Shown: positions 8,545-20,998, counted from the stretch's first letter. The stretch: DNA of 64,000 bases from Gemmatimonadota bacterium (GCA_003134685.1 PLCA01000005.1:434001-498000); one strand, 5' to 3'. The notes: a model not told the origin generated them from the letters alone. Program-made: numbers and translations.

Positions 8545-10758
8545 TCACCGAAGGGTGAATGCGCCAAGCATCACCAGCACTCCCACCACCAGAAACCACG
8601 CATAGACACCGACGTTCCCTGTCTGCAGGCGCGATCCCACCCAGCCAAAGCCACGCGCGAGAGCGGCACTGCCGTTGACGAAGAATCCGTCGATCAGGCC
8701 ATTGTCGATCACTCGCCAGAGGAAGCTGCGCGACACCGCGTAGGTCGGCTCGACGATCGTTCTCTCGATGCCCTCGTCCACGTAATACTTGTGGGCCACG
8801 ACCCCTTCGAACCCGTGCTCGGGCACGGCGTCTCGCTTGCGTGGGAGACGGTCGGGCTTGAGCCGCGCCATCGCGAGCACGATGCCCGCCACGGCGATCA
8901 CAACGGCGGCACCGATCAGCATTTGCTCAGTCGCCGCGGGAGCCTGCGCGGCTCCCGCGGTGATGCGCGTTGTCGCTTCGCCAACCACGGGATCGAGCCA
9001 GTGCGCCAGAAGCTCCCGTGGACCCAACGGGATGATGTCGGTAACGACTTCAGGCAGATTGAGCCAGCCGCCGAAGACGGCCAGGATTCCGAGGACGACG
9101 AGCGGGCCGGTCATGATCCACGGCGCTTCGTGCAGAGCCTTCTCCTCTTCCGTTCCGGTGCGGGTCGGCCCGTGGAACGTGTAGAGCATCATTCTCGTCA
9201 TGTAAACCGCGGTGAGAAATGCAGCTGCGAGGCCGATCGCGTAGATGATGTAGAGCAGCGTACTGCCCGGGATTCCAAGCCACGTGGCCGACGCGAGCGT
9301 CGATCCCTGCGCTCGCGCGAACACCGAGCCCAGAATCTCGTCCTTGGAAAAGAAGCCCGAAAACGGCGGAATCCCCGAGATCGCCAGCGTCGCGATCCAC
9401 ATCAGCACGCACGTGACCGGCAGGTAGCGCTTGAGGCCGCCCATGTTGCGCATGTCCTGCGCGTCCTCATCGCTGTGGGTCCGGTGATACGCGGCGTGCA
9501 TCGCGTGGATCACGGAGCCCGACCCGAGAAAGAGGAGAGCCTTGAAGAAGGCGTGCGTGACGAGGTGGAACATGCCCGACACGTAGGCGCCGACACCCAC
9601 ACCCACGAACATGTACCCGAGCTGCGAGATCGTCGAATAGGCCAGCACCTTCTTGATGTCCCACTGCTTGAGACCGATCGTCGCGGCGAAGATCGCGGTT
9701 ACCGCGCCGACCACCGCAACCGTTAGCGATGCGACCGGCGAAAGCGAAAAGAGGAACGAGCTGCGCGCGATCAGATACACGCCGGCGGTCACCATTGTCG
9801 CCGCGTGGATCAGCGCCGAGACCGGTGTCGGACCCGCCATCGCATCCGGCAGCCAGATATAGAGGGGAATCTGCGCGCTCTTACCCGTGCAGCCGAGGAA
9901 CATGAACAGGCAGATCGTGGTGACGAGCGCACTGCCGGCCCCCAGATCTACCGCCTTCGCGCTCACGCCGGCGAAGTCGAGGACGCCGATGTTCGCGAAC
10001 AGCATGAACATCGCGACCAGCAACCCGAAGTCTCCAATGCGGTTCACGATGAACGCCTTCTTCCCCGCGTCGGCGTTCGCCTTTTCGTTGAACCAGAAGC
10101 CGATCAGGAGATAGGAGCAGAGTCCCACTCCCTCCCATCCGACGAACAGCACCGGATAGTTGGCGCCAAGCACCAGCACCAGCATGAAGAACACGAACAG
10201 ATTGAGATACGAGAAGTATCTCGGATAACTGGGATCGTCCCGCATGTAGCCGACGCTGAAGACGTGGATGAGCGCGCCCACCCCGGTGATCACCAGGATC
10301 ATCACCATCGATAGTTGATCGAGCTGGAACGCCGCGTCGATTCGCAGATCGCCGACCGGCATCCAGCTGAAATAGCTCTGGATGAAGGCGGCAGCCGGTT
10401 GCGCGCTCGCCATCGCCTGCCAGATCCCGAGCGCCAGCAGGAAGGAGAGTATCAGCACGCCGGGTCCGACGACGCTCACGACGCCGGACCAGCGATGCCG
10501 CTTTACCGCATGTTGGTCGTCGCCCTCGGCGCTGTGCTCCGAGTGCGAGCTCGCCGGCGCGTCGGCCGCGGCCCCGGAGTGATGATCACCTGCGGCCGTC
10601 GGGTCGGTCGGTCCGAAGTGCGCGCCCGTGAGCGAAAGCAGCCCGTTGATCACGAAGCCGGCGAGCGGCAGGATCGGCAGCAGCCACACCCACTCGGCGA
10701 TGGTGCCGGAGAGCGGATGAACCTGCGACGCTGCGGAAACCGCGGTCTGGAGCAGCAT
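8545..10758 (-). CDS. nuoL: NADH-quinone oxidoreductase subunit L
   Basis: The 737-residue membrane subunit is the distal proton-translocating subunit of complex I, with the long lateral helix at the C-terminus. Recognisable parts are GVGLCSYLLIGFWF, the GKSAQIPLYIWLPDAMAGPT channel loop, QWDIKKVLAYSTISQLGYM, and a Cys-free C-terminal helix ending in MLGAFTLR. The loop after the second helix (residues about 45-75) is His/Ser-rich (HHSGAAADAPASSHSEHSAE), which looks lineage-specific. The start ATG at 10758 overlaps the nuoK stop by one base; the longer in-frame prefix is out-of-frame nuoK sequence. Confidence 0.97.
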   Translation of the reverse strand: MLLQTAVSAASQVHPLSGTIAEWVWLLPILPLAGFVINGLLSLTGAHFGPTDPTAAGDHHSGAAADAPASSHSEHSAEGDDQHAVKRHRWSGVVSVVGPGVLILSFLLALGIWQAMASAQPAAAFIQSYFSWMPVGDLRIDAAFQLDQLSMVMILVITGVGALIHVFSVGYMRDDPSYPRYFSYLNLFVFFMLVLVLGANYPVLFVGWEGVGLCSYLLIGFWFNEKANADAGKKAFIVNRIGDFGLLVAMFMLFANIGVLDFAGVSAKAVDLGAGSALVTTICLFMFLGCTGKSAQIPLYIWLPDAMAGPTPVSALIHAATMVTAGVYLIARSSFLFSLSPVASLTVAVVGAVTAIFAATIGLKQWDIKKVLAYSTISQLGYMFVGVGVGAYVSGMFHLVTHAFFKALLFLGSGSVIHAMHAAYHRTHSDEDAQDMRNMGGLKRYLPVTCVLMWIATLAISGIPPFSGFFSKDEILGSVFARAQGSTLASATWLGIPGSTLLYIIYAIGLAAAFLTAVYMTRMMLYTFHGPTRTGTEEEKALHEAPWIMTGPLVVLGILAVFGGWLNLPEVVTDIIPLGPRELLAHWLDPVVGEATTRITAGAAQAPAATEQMLIGAAVVIAVAGIVLAMARLKPDRLPRKRDAVPEHGFEGVVAHKYYVDEGIERTIVEPTYAVSRSFLWRVIDNGLIDGFFVNGSAALARGFGWVGSRLQTGNVGVYAWFLVVGVLVMLGAFTLR

Positions 10759-11040
10759 CAGCCCTTGAGCAGATTGATGTCCTTGAGATTGATCGTCTGC
10801 CGATGGCGGAAGATCGCGATGATGATGGCCAGCCCGACGGCCGCTTCGGCTGCCGAGACCGTCATCACGAAAACGACGAATACCTGGCCCGCCGTCCCGT
10901 AAAAGCGAGAGAAGGCGACGAAGGTCAGATTGACAGCCGTCAGCATCAGCTCGACGCACATGAAGATGATGATCGCGTTCCGGTGAATCAGGACTCCGAC
11001 CACACCGATGATGAAGAGCGCAGCTGTGAGGGCGAGGGAC

Positions 11041-11051
<11 letters not shown>
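10758..11051 (-). CDS. nuoK: NADH-quinone oxidoreductase subunit K
   Basis: This 97-residue protein has three transmembrane helices. The conserved buried glutamates of NuoK are visible in [16 protein letters not shown] and [11 protein letters not shown]. It forms part of the proton path at the core of the complex I membrane arm. It overlaps nuoJ by 11 bp and nuoL by 1 bp. Confidence 0.97.
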
Positions 11052-11591
<540 letters not shown>

Positions 11592-11592
<1 letters not shown>

Positions 11593-12092
11593 CACTCGCC
11601 CTTGGGGTCTTCGGGATCCCACATCTCGCACACCGGGTGTGTCTGATCCATCAGGCGCTGCAGGTCGTAAACGAAGCCTTCCCTGCTGTACTCGGAGTTC
11701 TCATAATGGCGCCCGACATGGATCGCTTCCTCGGGACAGACCTCCTGGCAGAATCCGCAGAAGATGCAGCGGAACTCGTCGATCTCGAACACGAGGGGAT
11801 AGCGGTTCCCTTCCTCATCCTCGCCGGGCACCAGCTTGATGCAGTTCGCCGGACACACGGTTGGGCAAAGCCCGCAGGCGACGCACCGCGCCTTTCCTGT
11901 TTCCGTCGTCAGCATTCTGTGCGTGCCGCGCCAGCGCGGAGAGATCGGAGATTTCTCCTCTGGATATTGCGTCGTGACTCGTCCCTGGACGTCGAAAAGA
12001 TGCTTGACCGTGAGCGCCATTCCCTTGAGCGTTGCGCGAACGTAGCTGACGTCGTCGGTTGGCCTCTCGACCACTTTCACTTTGATCGCCAT
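11592..12092 (-). CDS. nuoI: NADH-quinone oxidoreductase subunit I
   Basis: This 166-residue ferredoxin-like peripheral-arm subunit carries clusters N6a and N6b. Two complete 4Fe-4S motifs are seen: CVACGLCPTVCP and CIFCGFCQEVCP. It passes electrons from NuoG to NuoB. The N-terminus contains the ALTVKHLFD segment that lies along the membrane. The start overlaps the nuoH stop by one base. Confidence 0.98.
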
Positions 12093-13390
12093 TATTTGCC
12101 GGCCTCTGTTACGATGGGATGGCGTTTTTCCAGCTGCCTGTCCAGCAGCCGCAGCCGCTCGATTTCCCTCGGATGCATCCTTCCATAGGCGGGACTGATG
12201 ATCCGCCCCCGGTCAAGAATCGCGAACAGCAGGATGATCACCCCGAGGTTGATCGAGCCCAGTATCGCAGTCTGCCACAAGCCCTCCGGAATTCCGGCGG
12301 CGCTGAGCCCGAGCATGACGGCCGCGATGAGCACGATGTACACGAGCGCGAGCGGCAGCATGAACTTCCAGCCGAGTGACATCAGCTGGTCATAGCGGAA
12401 GCGCGGCAGCGTCCACCGGATCCACATGAATACGAAGACGAAGAAGAGAATCTTGGCGAGGAAGATCCCGATCGAGAGCAACGACAGCCATTTGCTGTAC
12501 GGACCGATGTTGTCCCGAGCAGTGAAGGGCACGTCCCACCCTCCGAAGAAGAGCGTCGCCATCAGCGCGCTCGCCGTAACCATGTTCGCGTATTCCGCGA
12601 TGAAGAACAGCGAGAACTTCATCGCGCTGTACTCCGTGTGATATCCGGCGACCAGCTCCGATTCCGCCTCGGGCAAATCGAATGGCAACCGATTGGTCTC
12701 GGCGAACGCCGACACCATGAAGATGAAAAATGCAACCGTCAGATTCACGACATTCCATCCGCCCCACGCCTGCTGATTGATGATGCTGTTGAGGCTGACG
12801 TTGCCGGCTAGGAGCAATATCGGAATCGTCGACAGGCCCATCGAGATCTCGTACGAAATCATCTGAGCGCTCGAGCGAAGGCCGCCGAGCAGCGCGTACT
12901 TGTTGTTCGATGACCAGCCCGCGAGGACGATACCGTAGACTCCGAGCGAGCTGATCGCGAGGATGAACAGGTAGCCGACCGGCAGATCAGCGACGACCAT
13001 GTCGATCCTTCCCCAGCGAGTCGGCCAGGGCGCGCCGAAGGGAATCACGCACCACGTAGTCAGCGCGGGAATGAACGAGAGTATCGGCGCAAGGACGAAG
13101 AGCGGTTTGTTGGCGCCCGCCGGCATCGTCTCTTCCTTCATGAGGTTCTTGAGTCCGTCGGCGGCCGGCTGGAGCCATCCCTTGCCGACGCGGTTGGGTC
13201 CGTGACGATCCTGAATCCAGGCCGAGATCTTTCGTTCGGCCAGCGTGAGCATAGCGACGCCGACCATGTAGATCCCGAAGATGATCATGATCTTCGCGAT
13301 TGTGAAAATGTAAAACCACATTCCGCTCACTGGCGGCATGTTCGGATCCGCCGCCTGGAGAAGCGCCGGAAACCCGTGAAGGACGCTCAT
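12092..13390 (-). CDS. nuoH: NADH-quinone oxidoreductase subunit H
   Basis: This 432-residue membrane subunit helps form the quinone chamber. The conserved loop AERKISAWIQDRHGPNRVG follows the first helix. LPFDLPEAESELVAGYHTEYSAMKF and the FRYDQLMSLGWKFMLP segment are also present. Its ATG overlaps the nuoG stop by 4 bp (ATGA). Confidence 0.98.
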   Translation of the reverse strand: MSVLHGFPALLQAADPNMPPVSGMWFYIFTIAKIMIIFGIYMVGVAMLTLAERKISAWIQDRHGPNRVGKGWLQPAADGLKNLMKEETMPAGANKPLFVLAPILSFIPALTTWCVIPFGAPWPTRWGRIDMVVADLPVGYLFILAISSLGVYGIVLAGWSSNNKYALLGGLRSSAQMISYEISMGLSTIPILLLAGNVSLNSIINQQAWGGWNVVNLTVAFFIFMVSAFAETNRLPFDLPEAESELVAGYHTEYSAMKFSLFFIAEYANMVTASALMATLFFGGWDVPFTARDNIGPYSKWLSLLSIGIFLAKILFFVFVFMWIRWTLPRFRYDQLMSLGWKFMLPLALVYIVLIAAVMLGLSAAGIPEGLWQTAILGSINLGVIILLFAILDRGRIISPAYGRMHPREIERLRLLDRQLEKRHPIVTEAGK

Positions 13391-14966
13391 GCGCCCACAG
13401 CTATTGGAGCTTTCGGCGCGGTCGCCGGTGCATCGACCAGCGGAAGTCCCTTGAAGCCGAGCGAGTCGTAGCTCAGGCCGGTAAACGCTGAGTTGGAGCT
13501 GGCCAGTTTTGCGAACACCTCGGACGGGAGGAAGAAGTTCGCCTGCTTTCCCATTGCTCCAAGTAGATCGCCGAGCACGAGCCAGCTCGGTCGGGTCTCG
13601 CCGGGGGCTTGCTTCGCCTGCGTGAAACGCTGCACGCGTCCGCGGAGGTTGGTAACCGTGCCTTCTTCCTCGGAAAAGTTTGCGATCGGCAGCACGACCG
13701 ATGCCTTGCCCGCTGCCTCGGGGAGAACCGAGCTGATCACGATGACGTCGCCGGCGCGTGAGACCGCGGAGGCATCGATGCCGGCGAGATCCTCGCCCGC
13801 GATCACAAGCACGTCCCCCTGCCCCAAACCGCCCAACAAGTCTCTCGTCTTCTTGAAGCCAAGCTTCTCGGCGCCGTAAACGTTGGCCGCCCGCTCGCGA
13901 CGGAGCGCGAGATCCTCAACTCCCGGCAGCGGGGCTTCCTCGCCTTCAGTGACGCGGAACGCCCCGCCCCCGCCCTGCATAATCTGGGTGAGAAGGAACA
14001 GCGACTCATTGGAGAGCATGGGTGACGCCACCACGAAAACCTTCTTTCCATTCAGCGCGCGTGCCGTCGCCGAAATCGCATCTTCCCAGCTGGCGGCGAC
14101 AAGACCGTTCTTGGCTCGAACCATCGGGTGCTCGGCGCGATTCTTCTCGTTCATCCAGCGATAGTTGAGACGCCCCCAGTCGCACATGAAGAACGCATTG
14201 ACGTTTTCATTTGGCCTCGGGCGCATGCGCACGACCTGATTCTCGCGCGTCTCCATGGTCACGTTGCAGCCCTGGGTGCAGTTGGGGCAGATCGACGCCG
14301 TACGATCGAGCTCCCATGCCCGTGCCTTGTTCAGAAAGTCCTTGGAGAGCAGCGCTCCGACCGGGCAGAGATCCACGACGTTCGCGGCCCACGGGTGCGT
14401 CAGGTCCTTGCCCTCGAACTTGCCGATCAGCGCTCGGTCGCCGCGCTCGCTCACGTTCAGGGCCGGATCGTGCGCGACGTCTTCCATGAAACGGACGCAG
14501 CGCGTGCACAGGATGCAGCGGTTCGGAACATAGATCACGTCCCCGCCGAAGTCCTCGGCCGGGTTAAAACGCTTGGGCTCACGGTAGCGAGAATCCTCGC
14601 GGCCTTCCTGATAGGTGTAGTCCTGGAGCTCGCACTCGCCCGACTGATCGCAGATCGGACAATCGAGAGGGTGATTGATGAGAAGCATCTCGAGCACGCC
14701 TTTGCGCGCGTCGAGCGACTTCTCGGAATGCACATGGACGACCTGACCCTCGGCCACCGTGGTGGCGCAGGAAGGCGCGAGCTTGGGCGCCTTCTCGACT
14801 TCGACGAGGCACATGCGGCAGACGCCCGCGATCGGGAGTCCGGGATGATAGCAATAGTGCGGAATGAGAATCCCGGCGGTCTTCGCCGCCTCGAGGATCG
14901 TCGTCCCCTCGGGCACGCTGACTGAGCGTCCCTCGATGGTCAGATTAACTATTTTTGCGTCGACCA

Positions 14967-14967
<1 letters not shown>
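13387..14967 (-). CDS. nuoG: NADH-quinone oxidoreductase subunit G, short form
   Basis: This large iron-sulfur subunit of complex I is only 526 residues long, whereas many NuoG proteins have 650-900. The N-terminal 2Fe-2S ligands are C39, C50, C53 and C67. The His-ligated cluster uses H99, C103, C106 and C112. A 4Fe-4S site uses C151, C154, C157 and C201. A further CxxCxxxC-x27-C motif (C227, C230, C234, C262) matches the extra N7 cluster found in some bacteria. The molybdopterin-oxidoreductase-like C-terminal domain is cut down to about 260 residues. The ATG at 14967 overlaps the nuoF stop by one base. Confidence 0.96.
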
Positions 14968-16279
<1,312 letters not shown>

Positions 16280-16280
<1 letters not shown>

Positions 16281-16828
16281 TATGGGAGCCGTGCTAGAAG
16301 TTCGGGGACTTTGTCAGGAGTCATTGACTCGATGAACTCTTCGTTGACCATCACCGGCGTCGCGAACCCGCAGGCGCCGAGGCATTCGACCTCGATCACG
16401 GTGAAACGGCCGTCGGGAGACGTGAGGCCCAGCTCGCCAGTGTTGGTGTGACGAACAAGCGCCTTGACGACATCTTCCGCGCCACAGATGCCACACGGTG
16501 ATGTCGTGCATACCTGGATGAAGTATTTCCCCACCGGGTGCTGGTGGTACATCGTGTAAAACGTCACCACACCTTTGACGTAGGCGGGCGTGAGCTCGAG
16601 CAGCCCGGCGACTTCAGCCATTCCCTCTTCGCTCACCCAGCCATGCACACGCTGCACTATCCAGAGCGCGGGAAGCAGCGCCGCCATCTTCGTCGGGTAG
16701 TGGGTGAGGAGCTCGTCCAGCTCGCGTTTCACATCTCCGGTGAAAACCGGAGTGTACGGTCCGTGGGCCGCACGGTCGTGCGATGCGTAGTCCGGAGATT
16801 CCAGATCGCCGACGAGGTCAGGTGTCAA
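16280..16828 (-). CDS. nuoE: NADH-quinone oxidoreductase subunit E
   Basis: This 182-residue thioredoxin-like 2Fe-2S subunit (cluster N1a) partners NuoF. The ligands are C107 and C112 (CTTSPC) and C149 and C153 (CLGAC), the canonical C-x4-C and C-x3-C spacing. The start is a TTG at 16828 that overlaps the nuoD stop (TTGA). No ATG or GTG is available before the conserved helical domain, so TTG is the best choice. Confidence 0.96.
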
Positions 16829-18132
16829 CGGTCGATCTCTCCCATGACAATGTCGATGCTGGCGTTGATGGCAATGACGTCCGAAAGCAGATGGCCTTCT
16901 ACCATTTTTGGTATGGCGGCGAGATTGACGAAGGACGGCGGACGAATCCTCCAGCGCACCGGCTTCGCCGTGCCGTCGGATACCATATAGTAGCCCTTTT
17001 CACCCTTGGGGCTCTCGACCGCGACGTACGATTCACCGATCGGCGGACGCGGACCTTCCATCACCACCTTGAAGTGATGGATCATGGACTCCATCTCGCT
17101 CGTCGCCTTGGACTTGGGAGGAAGAATGACGCGCGGATCGTCGATGTTCACCGGACCGTCGGGCAGTCGGTCGGCCGCTTGCTGAAGAATGCGCAGCGAT
17201 TGGCGGAGCTCCTCGAACCTCACGAGATAGCGATCATAGACATCGCCGTTCGTGCCAACCGGCACCTCGAAGTCGTAGGTCTCGTAGTCGAGATACGGAA
17301 AATCCTTGCGCACGTCATAGTCGACGCCAGATGCGCGAAGCATCGGCCCCGAAAGTCCCCAGTTGATCGCTTCTTCCGGCGTCATGACGCCGAGTCCGAC
17401 GGTGCGGCCAACCCAGATCGCGTTTCTCGTCAGCACGTGATCGATCTCATCCAGCGTGTGCGGGAAAGTGCGGATGAACTGCCTGAGCCCGTCCATCCAT
17501 CCGCTCGGAATGTCGGCGGCCATTCCACCGACTCGCGTTGCGGAAGTCGTGAGCCGCGCGCCCACCCATTTCTCGATCAGACGATAGATCTCTTCGCGCC
17601 GCTGAAATGCCCAGAGGAAGGGCGTGAACGCACCGATGTCGATGCAGAAGGTGCCGAGCCACACCAGGTGCGACATGATGCGCGACAACTCGGACGCGAT
17701 GACGCGCAGAACCTTGCATCGCTCGGTGATCTCGATTCCGAACAGCCGCTCGGCGCCAAGGGCAAATGCAACGTTGTTGCCGATCGAATTGAGATAGTCC
17801 TCGCGGTCGGTCCAGCAGACTATCTGGTTGTACTGGCGATACTCGCCGATCTTCTCGAACCCGCAATGGAGATAGCCGATATGTGGAATGCAGCGGACGA
17901 CGGTCTCTCCATCGAGCTCCAGGACGAGGCGCAAAACACCGTGCGTGGCCGGATGCTGCGGCCCGATGTTGATGAGCATGTGCTCACCCTCGAGATCCGG
18001 CTCCAGACCTGGCGGCGGCTGGAGCGCGACCGCCGTTCCACCGTCGTTGGTCACGAGGGGAATGCGCTGCGGCCGCCCCTGCGCATCGAGACCCGATGTC
18101 GAGAGCTCTACTTCGACTGTGCGCTTTGACAT
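16825..18132 (-). CDS. nuoD: NADH-quinone oxidoreductase subunit D
   Basis: This 435-residue 49-kDa-type subunit is related to the large subunit of NiFe hydrogenase and lines the quinone site. Typical segments are INIGPQHPATHGVLRLVLEL, PHIGYLHCGFEKI and GVMTPEEAINWGLSGPMLRAS, and the end is DIVMGEIDR. It is a separate gene, not fused to nuoC. It starts immediately after the nuoC stop with no intervening base. Confidence 0.98.
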   Translation of the reverse strand: MSKRTVEVELSTSGLDAQGRPQRIPLVTNDGGTAVALQPPPGLEPDLEGEHMLINIGPQHPATHGVLRLVLELDGETVVRCIPHIGYLHCGFEKIGEYRQYNQIVCWTDREDYLNSIGNNVAFALGAERLFGIEITERCKVLRVIASELSRIMSHLVWLGTFCIDIGAFTPFLWAFQRREEIYRLIEKWVGARLTTSATRVGGMAADIPSGWMDGLRQFIRTFPHTLDEIDHVLTRNAIWVGRTVGLGVMTPEEAINWGLSGPMLRASGVDYDVRKDFPYLDYETYDFEVPVGTNGDVYDRYLVRFEELRQSLRILQQAADRLPDGPVNIDDPRVILPPKSKATSEMESMIHHFKVVMEGPRPPIGESYVAVESPKGEKGYYMVSDGTAKPVRWRIRPPSFVNLAAIPKMVEGHLLSDVIAINASIDIVMGEIDR

Positions 18133-18828
18133 CTACTCGCCCGTCCTCTCGCCCTTGCCCAGTCTTTCACGCATGTCCTCTGGAAGCTCCGCGAACGCGT
18201 CAGCGATCGTAAGCTCCTCCATCGAATAGCGCGCTTCCGGATTCTGGGCGAGCGCCTGACGCAGCTGTTCGGAGCGGCTGAATCGCCCGCGCAGAGGGAA
18301 GTCCTTGCGCAGCGGGAAACCCTCCTTGTACTGCTCCCACATCAGAATGCGGCGGAGATCGGGGTGTCCGCGAAACCGGATGCCGAACATGTCGTAGCAC
18401 TCGCGCTCGAGCCAGTCGGCAGACTTATAGATGTCCCAAACGCTGTCGATCTCGAGCGGCGATCCTTTGGGCAGCTGCGCCTTTACGCGGATGAAACGCC
18501 GGTACGGAAGCGACCGCAGGTGCCAGACAACCTCGATCGGCACCTCCGCGTCGCGATACTCCACGGCCGTCACGTCGCTGAGGAAGTCGTATTGTTGCGA
18601 CTGATCGTCGTGCAGCCACCGGATGATCTCCTGCGCCGACGCCGGATCGACGTAGACGACCGTCTCGGCCCAGATCACTTCGACGCGCTTGATGGCCGAA
18701 GAGAACTTTTCCTGAAGCGCCTTGGCCGACGGATTGGCCTCGCCACCGCGGTGCGAAACGTTCCGCTGTGTTGCCGGCTGGCCGCCCGTCGCGCTCGCTC
18801 CCGTCTTCACGACCTCGAATCGGGTCAC
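18133..18828 (-). CDS. nuoC: NADH-quinone oxidoreductase subunit C
   Basis: This 231-residue 30-kDa-type subunit shows the signature [23 protein letters not shown] and [13 protein letters not shown]. The N-terminal 45 residues (Gln/Ala/Ser-rich) precede the conserved domain and may be a lineage-specific extension. The GTG start at 18828 overlaps the nuoB stop (GTGA). Confidence 0.97.
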   Translation of the reverse strand: MTRFEVVKTGASATGGQPATQRNVSHRGGEANPSAKALQEKFSSAIKRVEVIWAETVVYVDPASAQEIIRWLHDDQSQQYDFLSDVTAVEYRDAEVPIEVVWHLRSLPYRRFIRVKAQLPKGSPLEIDSVWDIYKSADWLERECYDMFGIRFRGHPDLRRILMWEQYKEGFPLRKDFPLRGRFSRSEQLRQALAQNPEARYSMEELTIADAFAELPEDMRERLGKGERTGE

Positions 18829-19451
18829 AGTCCGGACCTGGTCTGATTTACGGAATTTCCGAACGGCTCACCCAGCTCGTCGATTACGGAAGGCGGAATG
18901 TAGAGCTGGCTCGAAGGATCGGGCTCCATCTCGTCGCGGATTCCCGCGTCGGACGACCTCTCGTTCTTCACCTTCTCCTGGAGCATGCGAATTCCGTAGA
19001 TAAGACCCTCGGGCCGCGGAGGGCAGCCCGGAACGTACACATCGACGGGAATGATCGTGTCGATTCCCTGCACGACGGCGTAGTTGTCGAACATCCCGCC
19101 CGTAGATGCGCAGGCCCCCATGGAAATGGCCCACTTGGGCTGTGGCATCTGCTGCCAGATGCGCCGGATGATCGGAGCAAGCTTGAACGGAACGCGGCCG
19201 GCGCAGATGAGCACATCCGCCTGGCGCGGCGAGAAGCTCATGCGCTCCATACCAAAGCGCGCGAGGTCGAAATCGCTCGCCGCGGTCGCCATGAACTCGA
19301 TGGCGCAGCAAGCGGTCCCAAAGGGCATCGGCCACAGCGAGTTGGCGCGACCCCAGTTGACGAGGAAGTCGAGACGCGTCGTGACCCACCCTTCCTGCGA
19401 CTCGGGCGCATACGAGACGGTGCGGTGCTCGGGCGAAGCGGTCAATCCCAT
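18825..19451 (-). CDS. nuoB: NADH-quinone oxidoreductase subunit B
   Basis: This 208-residue subunit carries cluster N2, the last cluster before quinone. The ligands are the adjacent C48 and C49 (GTACCAIE), C114 (GACAS) and C143 (PGCPP). The C-terminus extends about 40 residues past the core and is polar. The gene begins 25 bp after nuoA, with ATG at 19451. Confidence 0.98.
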   Translation of the reverse strand: MGLTASPEHRTVSYAPESQEGWVTTRLDFLVNWGRANSLWPMPFGTACCAIEFMATAASDFDLARFGMERMSFSPRQADVLICAGRVPFKLAPIIRRIWQQMPQPKWAISMGACASTGGMFDNYAVVQGIDTIIPVDVYVPGCPPRPEGLIYGIRMLQEKVKNERSSDAGIRDEMEPDPSSQLYIPPSVIDELGEPFGNSVNQTRSGL

Positions 19452-19476
19452 TGCAGTGCCCGATCTCTAGGAGTGC

Positions 19477-19881
19477 TCAATCCCATTGTAATGCCCCTTT
19501 CTTCCAGACGTAGACGAAGCCGACAAGCAGGATCAGCATGAACACCAACATCTCACCCAGCCCGAAAAAAGAGATGTTCCCAACCGGACAGACGTCGTTC
19601 ACGAGCGGCACGAAGCAGGAGAGCTGCTTGAAGTAGACCGCCCACGGGATCATGAACACCGTCTCGATGTCGAAGATGATGAAGAGGATCGCGACGAGAT
19701 AGAAGCGCACCGAGAATCGCTCGCGCGCGTCGCCAAGGGCCGGAACTCCGGATTCATACGCTTGCTGCTTGACGGGCGTTGGCCGACGGCGGATCGTGAG
19801 CGCCGAGCCCCCGATGATGAGGAGCGCGTTCATCACCACGAAACCGAGGAGCATCAGAACCGGGAAATAAGCGCGAGCCAT
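19477..19881 (-). CDS. nuoA: NADH-quinone oxidoreductase subunit A
   Basis: This 134-residue membrane subunit of complex I has three helices. Family marks are KQQAYESGVPALGDARERFSV in the first loop, with its conserved Glu and Cys/Gly region, and FLVAILFIIFDIETVFMIPW given here as YLVAILFIIFDIETVF. A 23-residue extra stretch (LSCFVPLVNDVCPVGNISF) between helices two and three contains two cysteines. It is the first gene of the nuo run. Confidence 0.95.
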   Translation of the reverse strand: MARAYFPVLMLLGFVVMNALLIIGGSALTIRRRPTPVKQQAYESGVPALGDARERFSVRFYLVAILFIIFDIETVFMIPWAVYFKQLSCFVPLVNDVCPVGNISFFGLGEMLVFMLILLVGFVYVWKKGALQWD

Positions 19882-19926
19882 GGCCTCTCAGACTTCGTGA
19901 AAAATTTCACTTGTGCGATTTTTGGG

Positions 19927-19955
19927 AATTTACCGTTGGCAATCTTGTAATTCAA
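19927..19955 (-). promoter_or_regulatory. Candidate sigma-70 promoter for the nuo operon
   Basis: On the minus strand a TTGAAT -35 box (19955-19950) and a TAAATT -10 box (19932-19927) are separated by exactly 17 bases, about 45 bases before the nuoA ATG. The surrounding 200-bp gap between nuoA and dcd is unusually AT-rich for this genome. No other gene can be seen in the gap. Confidence 0.5.
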
Positions 19956-20081
19956 CGGCTCCGCTTCGGTGGCGGTGCCCGTGCGAAAATCGTACATTGA
20001 CGATGAAACGCTTACGAACACCCGCCGGAATCTACCCTTCGCCAGAACTCTGGCCTCCCCACGCAATCACACACCTCATCA

Positions 20082-20636
20082 ATGTCAATTCAATCGGATC
20101 GCTGGATCACCCGCATGGCAAAAGAGCACGGGATGATCGAGCCCTTCGAGAGCAACCAGGTAAGGACGGGCGTCATCTCGTACGGAGTTAGCTCCTACGG
20201 ATACGACATGAGGGTGGCACCCGAGTTCAAGATCTTCACGAATGTGCTTAGCTCGATCGTGGATCCGAAAAACTTCGATCCGAAATCATTCGTCGAGTTC
20301 GAGGGCGACGTCTGCATAGTGCCGCCCAACTCCTTCGCGCTCGCCCGGTCGGTGGAATACTTCCGGATACCGCGAAACGTCGTGACGATCACCGTAGGTA
20401 AATCCACCTACGCCCGCTGTGGAATCATCACCAACGTCACGCCATTCGAGCCTGAGTGGGAGGGATTCGTGACCCTGGAGATCTCGAACACGACGCCGCT
20501 GCCCGCAAAGATCTACGCCAATGAGGGCATTGCCCAGGTTCTCTTCTTCAAGGGTGAAGAAGAGCCACTGATCTCGTACAAGGACAAGAAAGGCAAGTAT
20601 CAGGGACAGCAAGGGGTGACGCTACCGCGTCTGTAG
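20082..20636 (+). CDS. dcd: dCTP deaminase
   Basis: This 184-residue protein deaminates dCTP to dUTP, feeding dTMP synthesis. Family motifs are [12 protein letters not shown] near the N-terminus, [10 protein letters not shown] in the middle, and [23 protein letters not shown] split by the catalytic Glu; the Gln near the end ([12 protein letters not shown]) matches nucleotide-binding residues. Its size fits the monofunctional bacterial enzyme. It is transcribed divergently from the nuo operon. The start ATG is supported by the length and by the N-terminal residues MSIQSDRWI. Confidence 0.95.
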   Translation: MSIQSDRWITRMAKEHGMIEPFESNQVRTGVISYGVSSYGYDMRVAPEFKIFTNVLSSIVDPKNFDPKSFVEFEGDVCIVPPNSFALARSVEYFRIPRNVVTITVGKSTYARCGIITNVTPFEPEWEGFVTLEISNTTPLPAKIYANEGIAQVLFFKGEEEPLISYKDKKGKYQGQQGVTLPRL

Positions 20637-20698
20637 TAGTCTGGCCCCCGGCTTGCCGAAGCTATAGGACGAACCGTAATCGGGAGGTAGCAAGGCTG

Positions 20699-20998
20699 AT
20701 GCAAAATCGCGACGGCGTACAGAAGGGTCCTCAGGATCACGCAGAGGGGGAGCACGGGTCAAAGACCCGCGGCAAGATCCTCGAACAACTGCACTCGGGC
20801 AACGGTAACGGTACCGCTCCGGAAGCCCCTCCCAATCCACTGGAACCCACCAAGTCAATCGCGCATCACAACGCCGCCCACCGCCTGTTCGAAGAGCGGC
20901 AGCAACACGACGAGGCGGAGAAGAATAGCGAAAAGACCCGCCTGAACCGTGAGGTCGAGCGCCGGCATCTCGACCCGAACCACATTCCCAAGATTTGA
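20699..20998 (+). CDS. Small hydrophilic protein of unknown function
   Basis: This 99-residue protein is rich in Glu, His, Asn, Lys and Arg and has no hydrophobic segment or recognised motif. It looks disordered or helical. The ATG is preceded by a good ribosome site, GGAGGT at 20683-20688, ten bases upstream, and the reading frame has no shadow relationship to a better gene on the other strand. It follows dcd by 62 bp in the same direction and is followed by a strong hairpin. I do not recognise it. Moderate confidence that it is translated. Confidence 0.55.
   Translation: MQNRDGVQKGPQDHAEGEHGSKTRGKILEQLHSGNGNGTAPEAPPNPLEPTKSIAHHNAAHRLFEERQQHDEAEKNSEKTRLNREVERRHLDPNHIPKI

Noticed and set aside
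16783-18129. 448-residue plus-strand open frame opposite nuoD
   Set aside because: It lies wholly antisense to a well-conserved gene, has no domain or ribosome site and shows the Arg/His-rich composition typical of antisense frames in GC-rich DNA.
19990-20020. TTGACG as the -35 box of a dcd promoter
   Set aside because: No acceptable -10 box occurs 16-18 bases downstream on the plus strand.
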